NCBI RefSeq assembly: GCF_029688845.1
Contig: NZ_JARUKW010000009.1
Location: 62,001 to 126,000 of the forward strand
Length of the DNA stretch: 64,000 nt
Source of the DNA: Natronococcus sp. A-GB1
GTDB lineage: Archaea > Halobacteriota > Halobacteria > Halobacteriales > Natrialbaceae
Direction of reading: 5' to 3'
Below are positions 33,416-41,066 of this stretch, piece by piece. The notes under the pieces are model-generated. The model was not told where the DNA came from and searched no databases. It was given only the letters and a program-made list of their open reading frames with translations. The position numbers and the translations under genes were made by a program. Every line of letters begins with the position of its first letter. Position 1 is the first letter of the stretch.

Positions 33416-34348
33416 GTGTCAGCTGCGACGCCGAGCGGAACCGCAATCGACGGCGCCTCGCTCGGGCCGATCGAGACGGTTCGGCTCAGTCGGTCGGTCG
33501 CCGTCGGACTAGTTCTCGTCTCGGTCGTCGGCTTCTTCGCGTCGGCGTACGCGTTCGGCGTCGTCCTCGCCGCGATCCACGGAGCCACCCTCGAGCCGAT
33601 CGTCCTCTCGATCGGGATGCTGTCCTACGGCGGGCCGACCCTGCTCGCCGCGATCGGACTCGGGGTGCTCTCGGTCGTCGCCCACGAACTCGTCCACGGG
33701 CTGTTCATGGCCCGCTACGGCGACTCGCCATCCTACGGGATCGGCGTCTCGCTCGTCTTTCCCTATGCCTACGCTCGAGGCGGCGCCGCCAGCTACGGAC
33801 GGAACCAGCTCCTCGTCGTCCTCCTTGCACCGCTCGGAATCGGTACCGCGGCGGGGTTGCTCGCGATGGCGATCCACCCGTCCCCGATTTGGCTCGTCCC
33901 GCTGGCGGTCAACGCGGCGGGTTCGGTCGGCGACCTCTGGATGGCGCTCGCGCTCTGGCGGTATCCGGCCGACGTGCGCGTCGGCGATCACCCGCGAGCG
34001 GACGCTCGAGGGTTCGGGATCTACCCTCCCGCAGGCCCAGGCGGGTCCGAACGGAACCCCGTCGAACGGCTCCCCGGACGCGAGTTCCTCTCGCGAACCG
34101 CCGTCGGCGCTGCGGCAACGGCGGTCGCGCTCGCGGCGATCCTGGTCGGCCTGGTCTTTCGATCGCTCGCGGTCGGCACGGGGACCGTCGTCGTCGATCT
34201 CGGTGGGTGGACGCTGCTTCGCCACGAGATGTACACGGGGGTCGTCGTCCTCGAGGTCGGCGCTCGATACCTCGCCGCGGTAACCGTCGGCGGGGGACTC
34301 GCCTTGGCGATCGCCGGCGCCGTCCGAAACGGACTCGCGAAACCGTAA
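33416..34348 (+). CDS. DUF3267-type membrane zinc metallopeptidase-like protein
   Basis: 310 residues from GTG 33416. An HExxH zinc-binding motif, AHELVHGLF, lies at about residues 87-95 inside a membrane segment, and the later VNAAGSVGDLWMAL helix carries the Asp expected as third ligand, the pattern of the DUF3267/site-2-protease-like family. Six membrane helices are predicted. GTG 33416 is preferred to an in-frame GTG at 33338 because a GAGGAG ribosome-binding site lies directly before it and because 33338 would leave only 10 bases to the divergent start at 33327. It may act on a membrane substrate; none is known. Confidence 0.82.
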   Translation: MSAATPSGTAIDGASLGPIETVRLSRSVAVGLVLVSVVGFFASAYAFGVVLAAIHGATLEPIVLSIGMLSYGGPTLLAAIGLGVLSVVAHELVHGLFMARYGDSPSYGIGVSLVFPYAYARGGAASYGRNQLLVVLLAPLGIGTAAGLLAMAIHPSPIWLVPLAVNAAGSVGDLWMALALWRYPADVRVGDHPRADARGFGIYPPAGPGGSERNPVERLPGREFLSRTAVGAAATAVALAAILVGLVFRSLAVGTGTVVVDLGGWTLLRHEMYTGVVVLEVGARYLAAVTVGGGLALAIAGAVRNGLAKP

Positions 34349-34379
34349 CGCTCGAGCGAGCGCGGATCGATCGCCTGGT

Positions 34380-34667
34380 ATGAGCAAGTGGCTCCAGAGC
34401 GGCCGGCGGCGGGATCTCTGTTTCCTGCTCGCGGCCGAGGGCGAACTGCGTGGCCAGCAACTCAAGTCCCGCCTCGAGTCCCACTACGACGAGCGCCTCG
34501 AGCCGAAGTCGTTCTACGGCTCGCTGTCGGCGCTGCTCGAGACGGGGTTCGTCGAGAAACGGACGGAGGGGCTCCACGACGTCTACGCGCTGACCGAGAC
34601 TGGCGAGCGGCGGGTTCGCGAACACGGCGAGTGGGTTCGGACGTGTATCGAGGAGACGGCCGAATAG
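34380..34667 (+). CDS. PadR-family winged-helix regulator
   Basis: 95 residues with a single winged-helix domain: LCFLLAAEGELRGQQLKSRL (helices 1-2), then LEPKSFYGSLSALLETGFVE (recognition helix and wing) and VYALTETGERRVREH. SFYGSL in place of the usual LYRVLSRL and the final TGERRV helix are PadR-like. It starts 31 bases after the metallopeptidase gene on the same strand and may be cotranscribed with it. Ligand and target unknown. Confidence 0.84.
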   Translation: MSKWLQSGRRRDLCFLLAAEGELRGQQLKSRLESHYDERLEPKSFYGSLSALLETGFVEKRTEGLHDVYALTETGERRVREHGEWVRTCIEETAE

Positions 34668-34696
34668 CATATGTGTTCGATCGCATAGTAGTAAGC

Positions 34697-34912
34697 ATGG
34701 TTGACACTCGGCTGAAGAGACAATTAAACGCGATCATCCTGCTGCTCGTGATTCTCGTGGGCGCCGCGCTGGGCCTCGCGACCGCACTCGGTTCAGACGC
34801 GATCTTCGGATCGGTGTTCGGCGCGGCGATCCTGGCCGCCGTGACGGTCCCCTACGCGATGGGGGGATCCGACGCGGCCGCCGAGCGGGACGAGGAGCGA
34901 ACGGCCGACTGA
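34697..34912 (+). CDS. Small two-helix membrane protein
   Basis: 71 residues with hydrophobic segments at about 10-30 and 36-56 and an acidic C-terminal tail (SDAAAERDEERTAD). ATG at 34697 follows the PadR-like gene by 29 bases on the same strand. Similar small membrane proteins are common in haloarchaea, with no known role. It is convergent with the acyl-CoA dehydrogenase at 34917, four bases apart. Confidence 0.65.
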   Translation: MVDTRLKRQLNAIILLLVILVGAALGLATALGSDAIFGSVFGAAILAAVTVPYAMGGSDAAAERDEERTAD

Positions 34913-34916
34913 TCCC

Positions 34917-36062
34917 CTACTCTTCGAGGACCTGATCGCCGATCGTGTTCCGCAGCACCTCGCTCGTGCCCTCATAAATCTCGTTGAGCTTGGCGTCGCG
35001 GTAGAACCGCTCGGCGGGGAAGTCCTTGGTGTAGCCGTACCCGCCGTGGATCTGGATCCCCTCATTCGCGACCTCGCGGCTCACCTCGGAGGCGTACAGC
35101 TTGGCCTGGGCGGAGGCCTTGATGTAGTCCTCGCCGCGGATCTTCCGGTCGGCGGCCTTGTGCATGAGCAGCTTCGCGGCCTGGATCTTCGTGTCCATGT
35201 CGGCGAGCTTGTGTTTGATCGCCTGGAACTCGCCGATCGGCTGGTCGAACTGTTCGCGCTCGTTGGCGTAGTCGCGAGCCTCGTCCAGGGCTGCGCGGGC
35301 GATGCCGACCCCGCGGGCCGCGATGGTGATCCGCCCCCCATTGAGGGTCTTCAGCGCCTGGACGAACCCCTCGCCCTCCTCGCCGAGCAGGCGGTCCTCG
35401 GGAATCCGGAGGTCGTCGAAGCGCAGTTCCGCGGTCGGACAGCCCTTGTCGCCGAGCTTCTCCTCGGTACCCTCGACGTGGAAGCCGTCATCCTCGTCGG
35501 GGCGGACGACGAACGACGAGATCCCCCTGTTGCCCGCGTCGGGATCGGTCTTGGCGAAGACGGTGACGGTGTCGGCGACCGAGCCGTTCGAGATCCAGAG
35601 CTTGCCGCCGTCGATAACGTACTCGTCGCCCTCTTTCTCGGCGGTGGTCTCCATCGCCGGTACGTCGCTGCCTGCGCCGGCCTCCGAGAGCGCGAACGCG
35701 CCGACGTCGGTGCCCTCGGCAAGCGGCGTCAGGTACTCCTCCTTCTGGGCCTCGTCGCCGAACTCGTAGAGCATGTTACCCGCCAGCGAGATGTGGGCGG
35801 CGACGACCGTTCCCAGGCCGCCCGAACCCCGCGAGATCTCCTCGAGGCCGATCGCGTAGGAGTGGTAGTCGAGTCCGGCGCCGCCATACTCCTCGGGGAA
35901 CGGCATCCCCATCAGCCCCAGCTCGGCCATCTCGTCGACGAGGTCGGCGGGGAACTCGTCGTCGTGATCGATCTCGCTCGCGACGGGGACGACCTCCTCG
36001 TCGACGAACTCCGAGACCATATCCCGAATCTGGCGCTGCTCGGTCGAGAGTGCAAACTCCAT
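34917..36062 (-). CDS. Acyl-CoA dehydrogenase (second copy)
   Basis: 381 residues of the same family as the gene at 2983-4125, with the substrate motif FALSEAGAGSDVPAMETTAE, EKLGDKGCPTAELRFDD in the beta domain, and HGGYGYTKDFPAERFYRDAK and YEGTSEVLRN in the C-terminal helices (the latter supplying the catalytic Glu). The N-terminal ISLAGNMLYEFGD differs from the other copy, so the two probably differ in substrate preference. It is divergent from squalene synthase across 202 bases. Confidence 0.94.
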   Translation of the reverse strand: MEFALSTEQRQIRDMVSEFVDEEVVPVASEIDHDDEFPADLVDEMAELGLMGMPFPEEYGGAGLDYHSYAIGLEEISRGSGGLGTVVAAHISLAGNMLYEFGDEAQKEEYLTPLAEGTDVGAFALSEAGAGSDVPAMETTAEKEGDEYVIDGGKLWISNGSVADTVTVFAKTDPDAGNRGISSFVVRPDEDDGFHVEGTEEKLGDKGCPTAELRFDDLRIPEDRLLGEEGEGFVQALKTLNGGRITIAARGVGIARAALDEARDYANEREQFDQPIGEFQAIKHKLADMDTKIQAAKLLMHKAADRKIRGEDYIKASAQAKLYASEVSREVANEGIQIHGGYGYTKDFPAERFYRDAKLNEIYEGTSEVLRNTIGDQVLEE

Positions 36063-36264
36063 ACGCAGATATTGCGAGTTGATTATTTATTACTGTCTCT
36101 CCACGGGGATGTCGGCTTCCGGCCCGTCGTTCGGCGTTTCCGGGCGGCGAGACGAGCGCTTCGGTCGGATTCGGTGACCAGTCGGCACCGCGAGTATCCG
36201 TAACGGAACGACGCGCCGCGACCGCGGCGCTTTTCCGGGATGGGAACCAAACCGTATCGAGTAG

Positions 36265-37311
36265 ATGACAACGGGCCAGCCTGAAACAAACCTCGATACC
36301 GACCTCGAGTGGTGCTACGAGGCGGTACACGGGGTCTCTCGGACCTTCTCGATCACGATCGATCGCCTCGACGAACCGATGGCGAGACATATCTGCCTCG
36401 GGTATCTCCTCTGTCGCGTCGCCGACACGATCGAGGATGCGGGTCACATTCCGCCCGAGACCCAGACGGAACTATTGAGCGCGTACGACCGGCTGCTCGA
36501 TCCGGCCGACCCGCTCGAGGTCGAGCAGTTCATGGCCGACATCGAGCCCTGGATCCCGGAGGAGGCAAACGCCGACTGGGAGGTCGTCGCCGAGACGCCC
36601 CGCGTCCTGCGAACCTTCGAGGCGCTCGACGAGGAGCCCCGCGAGATCATGCGCGACCCGGTTCGAGAGCTCGTCGACGGGATGGCGATGTTTACCGATC
36701 GGTACGCCGAGGAGGGCGGCCTGCGCCTGCAGACCCTCGAAGAGCTCGAGGAGTACTGCTGGTACGCCGCCGGCACCGTCGGCACCCTGATCACGGGACT
36801 GGTCGCCCGCAGCGCCTCGCCCGATCGGGCAGAGGAGATGCGCAAGAACGCCCGCTCGTTCGCCCTCCTCTTACAACTCGTCAACATCGCCAAGGACGTC
36901 GAGAGCGACTATCACGAGGAGAACAACGTCTACCTCCCCGAGGAGTGGCTCGCCGAGGAGAACGTCGACGCCGACGCCGTCACCGAACCCGACAACCAGC
37001 GCGGCGTCACCAACGTCATCCAGCGGGTGACCGGCCGCGCGGAGAACTACCTCGACGACGCCCACCGCTACCTCGAGATCGTCCCCGAGCGCCACGGCAA
37101 CCGGCTCTCGGCGTGGGCGATCCCCTACCTGCTCGCGGTCGGCACCCTACGGGAACTCCAAGAACGACCCGAAGACGTCGTCCGCGAGGGTGACGTGAAG
37201 ATCTGCCGTGCGGAGGTGTTCGCCGTCATCCAGCAGTTCGAGGACGGCGTCTCCCGCGCTCAGCTACGCGATCTCCGCCAGGAAATGGCCGAGAAACCGC
37301 TGCACCGTTAA
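36265..37311 (+). CDS. Squalene synthase (phytoene/squalene synthase family)
   Basis: 348 residues. The first Asp-rich motif is CRVADTIEDAG (about 51-60) and the second region reads LLQLVNIAKDVESDY with Asp ligands for the diphosphate magnesium ions. YCWYAAGTVGTLITG matches the squalene synthase (farnesyl-diphosphate farnesyltransferase) pattern rather than phytoene synthase. It would make squalene, a haloarchaeal membrane isoprenoid. It ends 4 bases inside the convergent Tat-protein gene. ATG 36265 gives the normal N-terminus. Confidence 0.93.
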   Translation: MTTGQPETNLDTDLEWCYEAVHGVSRTFSITIDRLDEPMARHICLGYLLCRVADTIEDAGHIPPETQTELLSAYDRLLDPADPLEVEQFMADIEPWIPEEANADWEVVAETPRVLRTFEALDEEPREIMRDPVRELVDGMAMFTDRYAEEGGLRLQTLEELEEYCWYAAGTVGTLITGLVARSASPDRAEEMRKNARSFALLLQLVNIAKDVESDYHEENNVYLPEEWLAEENVDADAVTEPDNQRGVTNVIQRVTGRAENYLDDAHRYLEIVPERHGNRLSAWAIPYLLAVGTLRELQERPEDVVREGDVKICRAEVFAVIQQFEDGVSRAQLRDLRQEMAEKPLHR

Positions 37312-37739
37312 CAGGGGCCGACCCGCGTCTCCAGATCACCGGTCGCCGTCACGACCAGCGCGACGCGCGCACAGTCCGGCCCCCAACCCGCTCCCTCGAG
37401 TCGCTCGGTGATCTCGCTGGCCCGGATCTCGAGCGTCTCACCCTCGTACTCGGCCCTGACGGTCCACTCGGCCGTGTTTTTTATCCACCGACCCGAAAGA
37501 TGCGTCGCCCCCTCCTCGTCCGCTGGCGCCAGCCGGACCGTCCGCTGGGCTTCGATTCCGTTCCCCTCGACGGCGAACTCGAGCGTCAGGGGGTCGGCCG
37601 TCTCGTTGATGGCCTCGAGCGGTTGAAGCCGAAGGTGGTAGCGCGTCGCGTATCGGTTCCACGCGTATCCGCCCGCGAGAACCGACGCGGTGCCGGTCGC
37701 GCCCGCGCCGACGAGCTGGCGGCGACTGTACCCGGGCAT
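37308..37739 (-). CDS. Tat-signal hypothetical protein
   Basis: 143 residues starting MPGYSRRQLVGAGATGTASV. A twin-arginine motif with a hydrophobic stretch suggests export, but no lipobox or clear cleavage site follows. The mature part is beta-rich (ATRYHLRLQPLEAINETADP, TVRLAPADEEG, ITERLEGAGWGPD) and unrecognised. The gene is convergent with squalene synthase and shares the last four bases, TTAA, so that each stop codon overlaps the other. Its start is separated by 65 bases from the hydroxyacyl-CoA dehydrogenase gene stop. Confidence 0.7.
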   Translation of the reverse strand: MPGYSRRQLVGAGATGTASVLAGGYAWNRYATRYHLRLQPLEAINETADPLTLEFAVEGNGIEAQRTVRLAPADEEGATHLSGRWIKNTAEWTVRAEYEGETLEIRASEITERLEGAGWGPDCARVALVVTATGDLETRVGPC

Positions 37740-37804
37740 CGGACGACCGTTCTCGCGGTCTGATAAAAAGCTTGCCGCGCGCCGCCGGGTCGGCTAGAGG
37801 GTCG

Positions 37805-38677
37805 TCAGTCGTGTTCGTAAAACCCCTTGCCCGTCTTCTTCCCGAGGTCGCCGGCCTCGACCTTCCGCTTGAGCAGGTAGGCCGGTTTGTACCGGTCGCC
37901 GAGCTCCTCGTGGAGGGTCTCGGAGGCGTGGAGACAGATGTCGAGACCGATGTGATCGGCGAGCGTGAGCGGCCCCATCGGGACGTTCGTGCCGAGTTCC
38001 ATTCCCGCATCGATGTCCTCCTTCGTCGCGACGCCCTCGTCGTAGGCCCGGATCCCCTCGTTGATCCAGGGCATCAGGATCCGGTTCGTGACGAAGCCGG
38101 GTTTGTCGTCGGACTCCCAGGTCGTCTTCCCAAGGTCCTCGGCGAGGTCGTGAGCCAGTTCGGTCGCGTCGTCGGTCGTCTTCTCGCCGACGACGACCTC
38201 GACGCCCTCCATGATCGGCACGGGGTTCATGAAGTGCAGCCCGATCACGCGCTCCGGGCGGTCGAGTTCGGAGGCGATCGTCGTGATCGAGAGGGTGCTC
38301 GTGTTCGTCGCGAGCAACACGTCCTCGTCGCAGACTCGCTCCAGCTCCGCGAAGATCTCCTGTTTGACGTTCATCTCCTCGAGGGCAGCCTCGACGACGA
38401 GGTCGCAGTCGCCGAGTTCGTCGATGGCGGTCGTCCCCTCGATTCGGCCGCGAATCGTCTCGGGGTCCTCCTCGAGAGCGTCACGTCCCTCGAGGCGGCC
38501 GAGGCTGTCCTCGATCGTCTCGAAGCCGTTCTCGACGAACTCCCGCTCGATGTCCCGGAGCACGACGTCGTAGCCGATCGTCGCGGCGACCTGTGCGATC
38601 CCGCTGCCCATCGTTCCCGCGCCGACGACACCGATCCGGTCGATCTGGTCGCGTACCATACGCTTGCCTTCACTCAT
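37805..38677 (-). CDS. 3-hydroxyacyl-CoA dehydrogenase
   Basis: 290 residues with the NAD-binding GVVGAGTMGSGIAQVAATIG near residue 16, the catalytic His in IGLHFMNPVPIMEGVEVV (about 148-165), and the C-terminal domain KPGFVTNRILMPWINEGIRA and GPLTLADHIGLDICLHA. It oxidises (S)-3-hydroxyacyl-CoA to 3-ketoacyl-CoA in beta-oxidation. The two acyl-CoA dehydrogenases in the window would feed it through an enoyl-CoA hydratase. Start at 38677 or 38659 are both plausible. Divergent from the aldolase gene at 38872. Confidence 0.94.
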   Translation of the reverse strand: MSEGKRMVRDQIDRIGVVGAGTMGSGIAQVAATIGYDVVLRDIEREFVENGFETIEDSLGRLEGRDALEEDPETIRGRIEGTTAIDELGDCDLVVEAALEEMNVKQEIFAELERVCDEDVLLATNTSTLSITTIASELDRPERVIGLHFMNPVPIMEGVEVVVGEKTTDDATELAHDLAEDLGKTTWESDDKPGFVTNRILMPWINEGIRAYDEGVATKEDIDAGMELGTNVPMGPLTLADHIGLDICLHASETLHEELGDRYKPAYLLKRKVEAGDLGKKTGKGFYEHD

Positions 38678-38840
38678 CGGGCTCGTAAACGTGCCGATCG
38701 ATCGTGTGGATCCGCTGCTCGAGGGAGACGAACTGTTGCTTTCGAGAGGGGGTGTTCAGAGGGATATTTCCGGACAGTGGACGACCGACTGAGTCGCTTA
38801 CTACGACTGTAAGTAATTTATATCAGGCAGACCACCAGAG

Positions 38841-38847
38841 ATATATA
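38841..38847 (+). promoter_or_regulatory. TATA box of the aldolase/FBPase operon
   Basis: ATATATA at 38841-38847 is 25-31 bases before ATG 38872, consistent with a leaderless transcript. A second AT-rich box, ATTTATATC at about 38816-38824, could serve as an alternative or a regulated promoter. Confidence 0.5.
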
Positions 38848-38871
38848 GCGACACGGTGGACCGTCTAACAG

Positions 38872-39660
38872 ATGATTCCGATCGACGACTCTCCGATCGT
38901 TCGCGACGGTAAGTCACTGATTCTCGCGATGGACCACGGCCTCGAGCACGGTCCGGTCGACTTCGAGGACGTCCCGGAGAAGCTCGACCCGTCGACGGTG
39001 TTCGAGACGGCGACCCACGACGCCGTCACCTGCATGGCCGTTCAGAAGGGGATCGCCGAGGGCTACTACCCCAGCTACGAGGACGACGTCAACCTCCTGT
39101 TGAAGGTAAACGGCACCTCGAACCTCTGGATGGGCGAGTACGACTCCGCGGTGAACTGCTCGGTCGACTACGCGGCCGAACTCGGCGCCGACGCTATCGG
39201 GTTCACCCTCTACGGCGGTTCGAACCACGAGGTTGAGATGGCAGAAGAGTTCCGCGACGTCCAGGAGGACGCCCGCGAGCACGACCTGCCCGTCGTCATG
39301 TGGTCGTACCCCCGTGGACAGGGGCTGAAAAACGACACCAAGCCGAGCACTATCTCCTACGCGACCCGCCTCGGCCTCGAGCTGGGCGCCGACATCGCGA
39401 AGGTCAAGTACCCCGGTAGCTCCGAGGCGATGGAACACGCCTGCAAGGCCGCGGGCGACATGAACGTCGTCATGAGCGGCGGCTCGAAGACTTCGGACTA
39501 CGAGTTCCTCTCGACGGTCGAGTCCGCCGTCAGCGCCGGCGCGAAGGGACTGGCCGTCGGCCGCAACGTCTGGCAGCGCGAGAACCCGACCCGAATCCTC
39601 GACGCCCTCGAGAAGGTGATCTTCGAGGAGGAGACCGCCGACGCCGCGCTCGAGGAATGA
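38872..39660 (+). CDS. Class I fructose-bisphosphate aldolase (DhnA family)
   Basis: 262 residues of the archaeal-type class I aldolase family. The Schiff-base lysine is in AKVKYPG at about residue 179, and ILAMDHGLEHGPVD and VVMSGGSKTSD are phosphate-binding elements. It condenses dihydroxyacetone phosphate and glyceraldehyde 3-phosphate to fructose 1,6-bisphosphate and the reverse. Its stop overlaps the start of fructose-1,6-bisphosphatase by four bases, so it works in gluconeogenesis, and in glycolysis if the ADP-dependent kinase at 43445 makes fructose bisphosphate. Length and motif order are normal. Confidence 0.94.
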   Translation: MIPIDDSPIVRDGKSLILAMDHGLEHGPVDFEDVPEKLDPSTVFETATHDAVTCMAVQKGIAEGYYPSYEDDVNLLLKVNGTSNLWMGEYDSAVNCSVDYAAELGADAIGFTLYGGSNHEVEMAEEFRDVQEDAREHDLPVVMWSYPRGQGLKNDTKPSTISYATRLGLELGADIAKVKYPGSSEAMEHACKAAGDMNVVMSGGSKTSDYEFLSTVESAVSAGAKGLAVGRNVWQRENPTRILDALEKVIFEEETADAALEE

Positions 39661-40526
39661 CCGGACCCGACGACGGTCGCGTGGTCGACGAGGTGGTCGA
39701 GACGATTGCGGAATCGGCACCGGAGATCAGGCAGGGTCTTGTCGGCCGCCGCGAGGACGCCGACGCGGAGAACCCAAGCGGTGAGACCCAGGCCGAAGCC
39801 GACGTCTGGGCCGACGAGCTGCTCGCCGACCGTCTCTCGGCGATCGACGGCATCTACCAGTATGCGAGCGAGGAACGTCTCGAGACGATCGACTGCGGCA
39901 GCGAGGACGGCCTCTCGGTCGGGGTCGACCCGCTCGACGGCTCCTCGAACCTCAAGTCGAACAACACGATGGGGACGGTGTTCGGAATCTACGACGAATC
40001 CCTTCCCGCGCCGGGGTCCTCACTCGTCGCCTCCGGCTGGATCCTCTACGGCCCGATCACGACGATGGCGCTCGCTCGCAACGGCACGGTCGAGAAGTAC
40101 GAGCTCACGGGCGACGATCGAACCCTCGTCGACGACGACGTCACCCTCCCCGACGATCCCCTCGTCTACGGCTTCGGCGGCCGCGTCCCCCACTGGTCGG
40201 ACGAGTTCGAGGCCTACGTCCGGGAGATCGAGTCCGACCCGAGCCACAAGCTCCGCTACGGCGGCGCGATGATCGGCGACGTCAACCAGGTGCTCACCTA
40301 CGGCGGGATCTTCGCCTACCCCGCCCTCGAGGGCAGCTCCCGGGGCAAGCTCCGCCTGCAGTTCGAGGGGAACCCGATCGCGCACCTCGTCGAGACCGCC
40401 GGCGGCAGCTCCACGGACGGAGCCCGGTCGATCCTCGAGGTCGAACCGGACGAGCTCCACGACCGTGTGCCGCTGCACGTCGGCAACGACGAGCTGATCG
40501 ACCGCCTCGAGGACGCGCTCGCCTAA
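39657..40526 (+). CDS. Class 1 fructose-1,6-bisphosphatase
   Basis: 289 residues. The metal-binding signature VDPLDGSSNLKSNNTMGTVF (about 102-121) and the preceding GETQAEADVWADELL are typical of class 1 FBPases and related inositol monophosphatase-fold enzymes. The C-terminal region GGIFAYPALEGSSRGKLRLQ and PIAHLVETAGG complete the fold. Translationally coupled to the aldolase by a 4-base overlap; together they make fructose 6-phosphate from triose phosphates. Confidence 0.93.
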   Translation: MTGPDDGRVVDEVVETIAESAPEIRQGLVGRREDADAENPSGETQAEADVWADELLADRLSAIDGIYQYASEERLETIDCGSEDGLSVGVDPLDGSSNLKSNNTMGTVFGIYDESLPAPGSSLVASGWILYGPITTMALARNGTVEKYELTGDDRTLVDDDVTLPDDPLVYGFGGRVPHWSDEFEAYVREIESDPSHKLRYGGAMIGDVNQVLTYGGIFAYPALEGSSRGKLRLQFEGNPIAHLVETAGGSSTDGARSILEVEPDELHDRVPLHVGNDELIDRLEDALA

Positions 40527-41066
40527 TACGAGCCTCTATTTTGGTCATCGATTGCCGTCGACGGATGCGTTCGGTGAATCGATGCCCAGTGACGTCTACG
40601 AGGCTATCTCGAGTACCATCGGCTCGAGGCTGCGGCGTGTACGAGCCAGTCCGATTAGTTCCAGCGTCGGAGCACAACTCGCTGAACCGGGGGTCGTTCT
40701 TCGACGACTCAGAATTTATATCTTGCTGGCATAAATTCCCCGCCAATAGCGAGTTCGAAAACGGAGTCACGGTCGCGCTGGTTCGCGTGAATATTCGAGG
40801 AACCGGCCGGCTGGCCGGCCAACGCACTCCTCTTTTGCCGGCAGCTACCTGCTTCACACTGTCGTTCGTTCGCGGTTACTCCGGCTGGTTTGTCGACTTC
40901 GATCACGCGAATGCCGTTGAGTGCACTCTTATACTTCAGACTCCAGTCCCTCGCACCCATCCGACTGATACGGTTTACTGTAAGTCAGTACCGGCGCAAC
41001 CGCCGCACGGGTCGCGGTTACGCCGGTACATCGGTACAGCAATCCGTATGAAACGGAGCCACGGAA
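40527..41066. other. 540-base intergenic region with promoter-like box and hairpin
   Basis: Between FBPase (plus) and the PEP synthase stop (minus). No convincing coding region is present; open frames here have atypical composition. Features are an AT-rich box AATTTATATC at about 40712-40721, a GGCCGGCTGGCCGGCC GC-palindrome near 40805-40820, and an inverted repeat at 40989-41028. A small RNA starting near 40745 is possible but untested. Confidence 0.5.
40989..41028. repeat. 15-base inverted repeat with 10-base loop
   Basis: TACCGGCGCAACCGC (40989-41003) and GCGGTTACGCCGGTA (41014-41028) pair with one G/T-type mismatch around a 10-base loop. It lies 39 bases beyond the PEP synthase stop and would form a strong hairpin in either strand's transcript. 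It might terminate or stabilise the ppsA message, or be the end of an RNA from the intergenic region. Confidence 0.6.
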
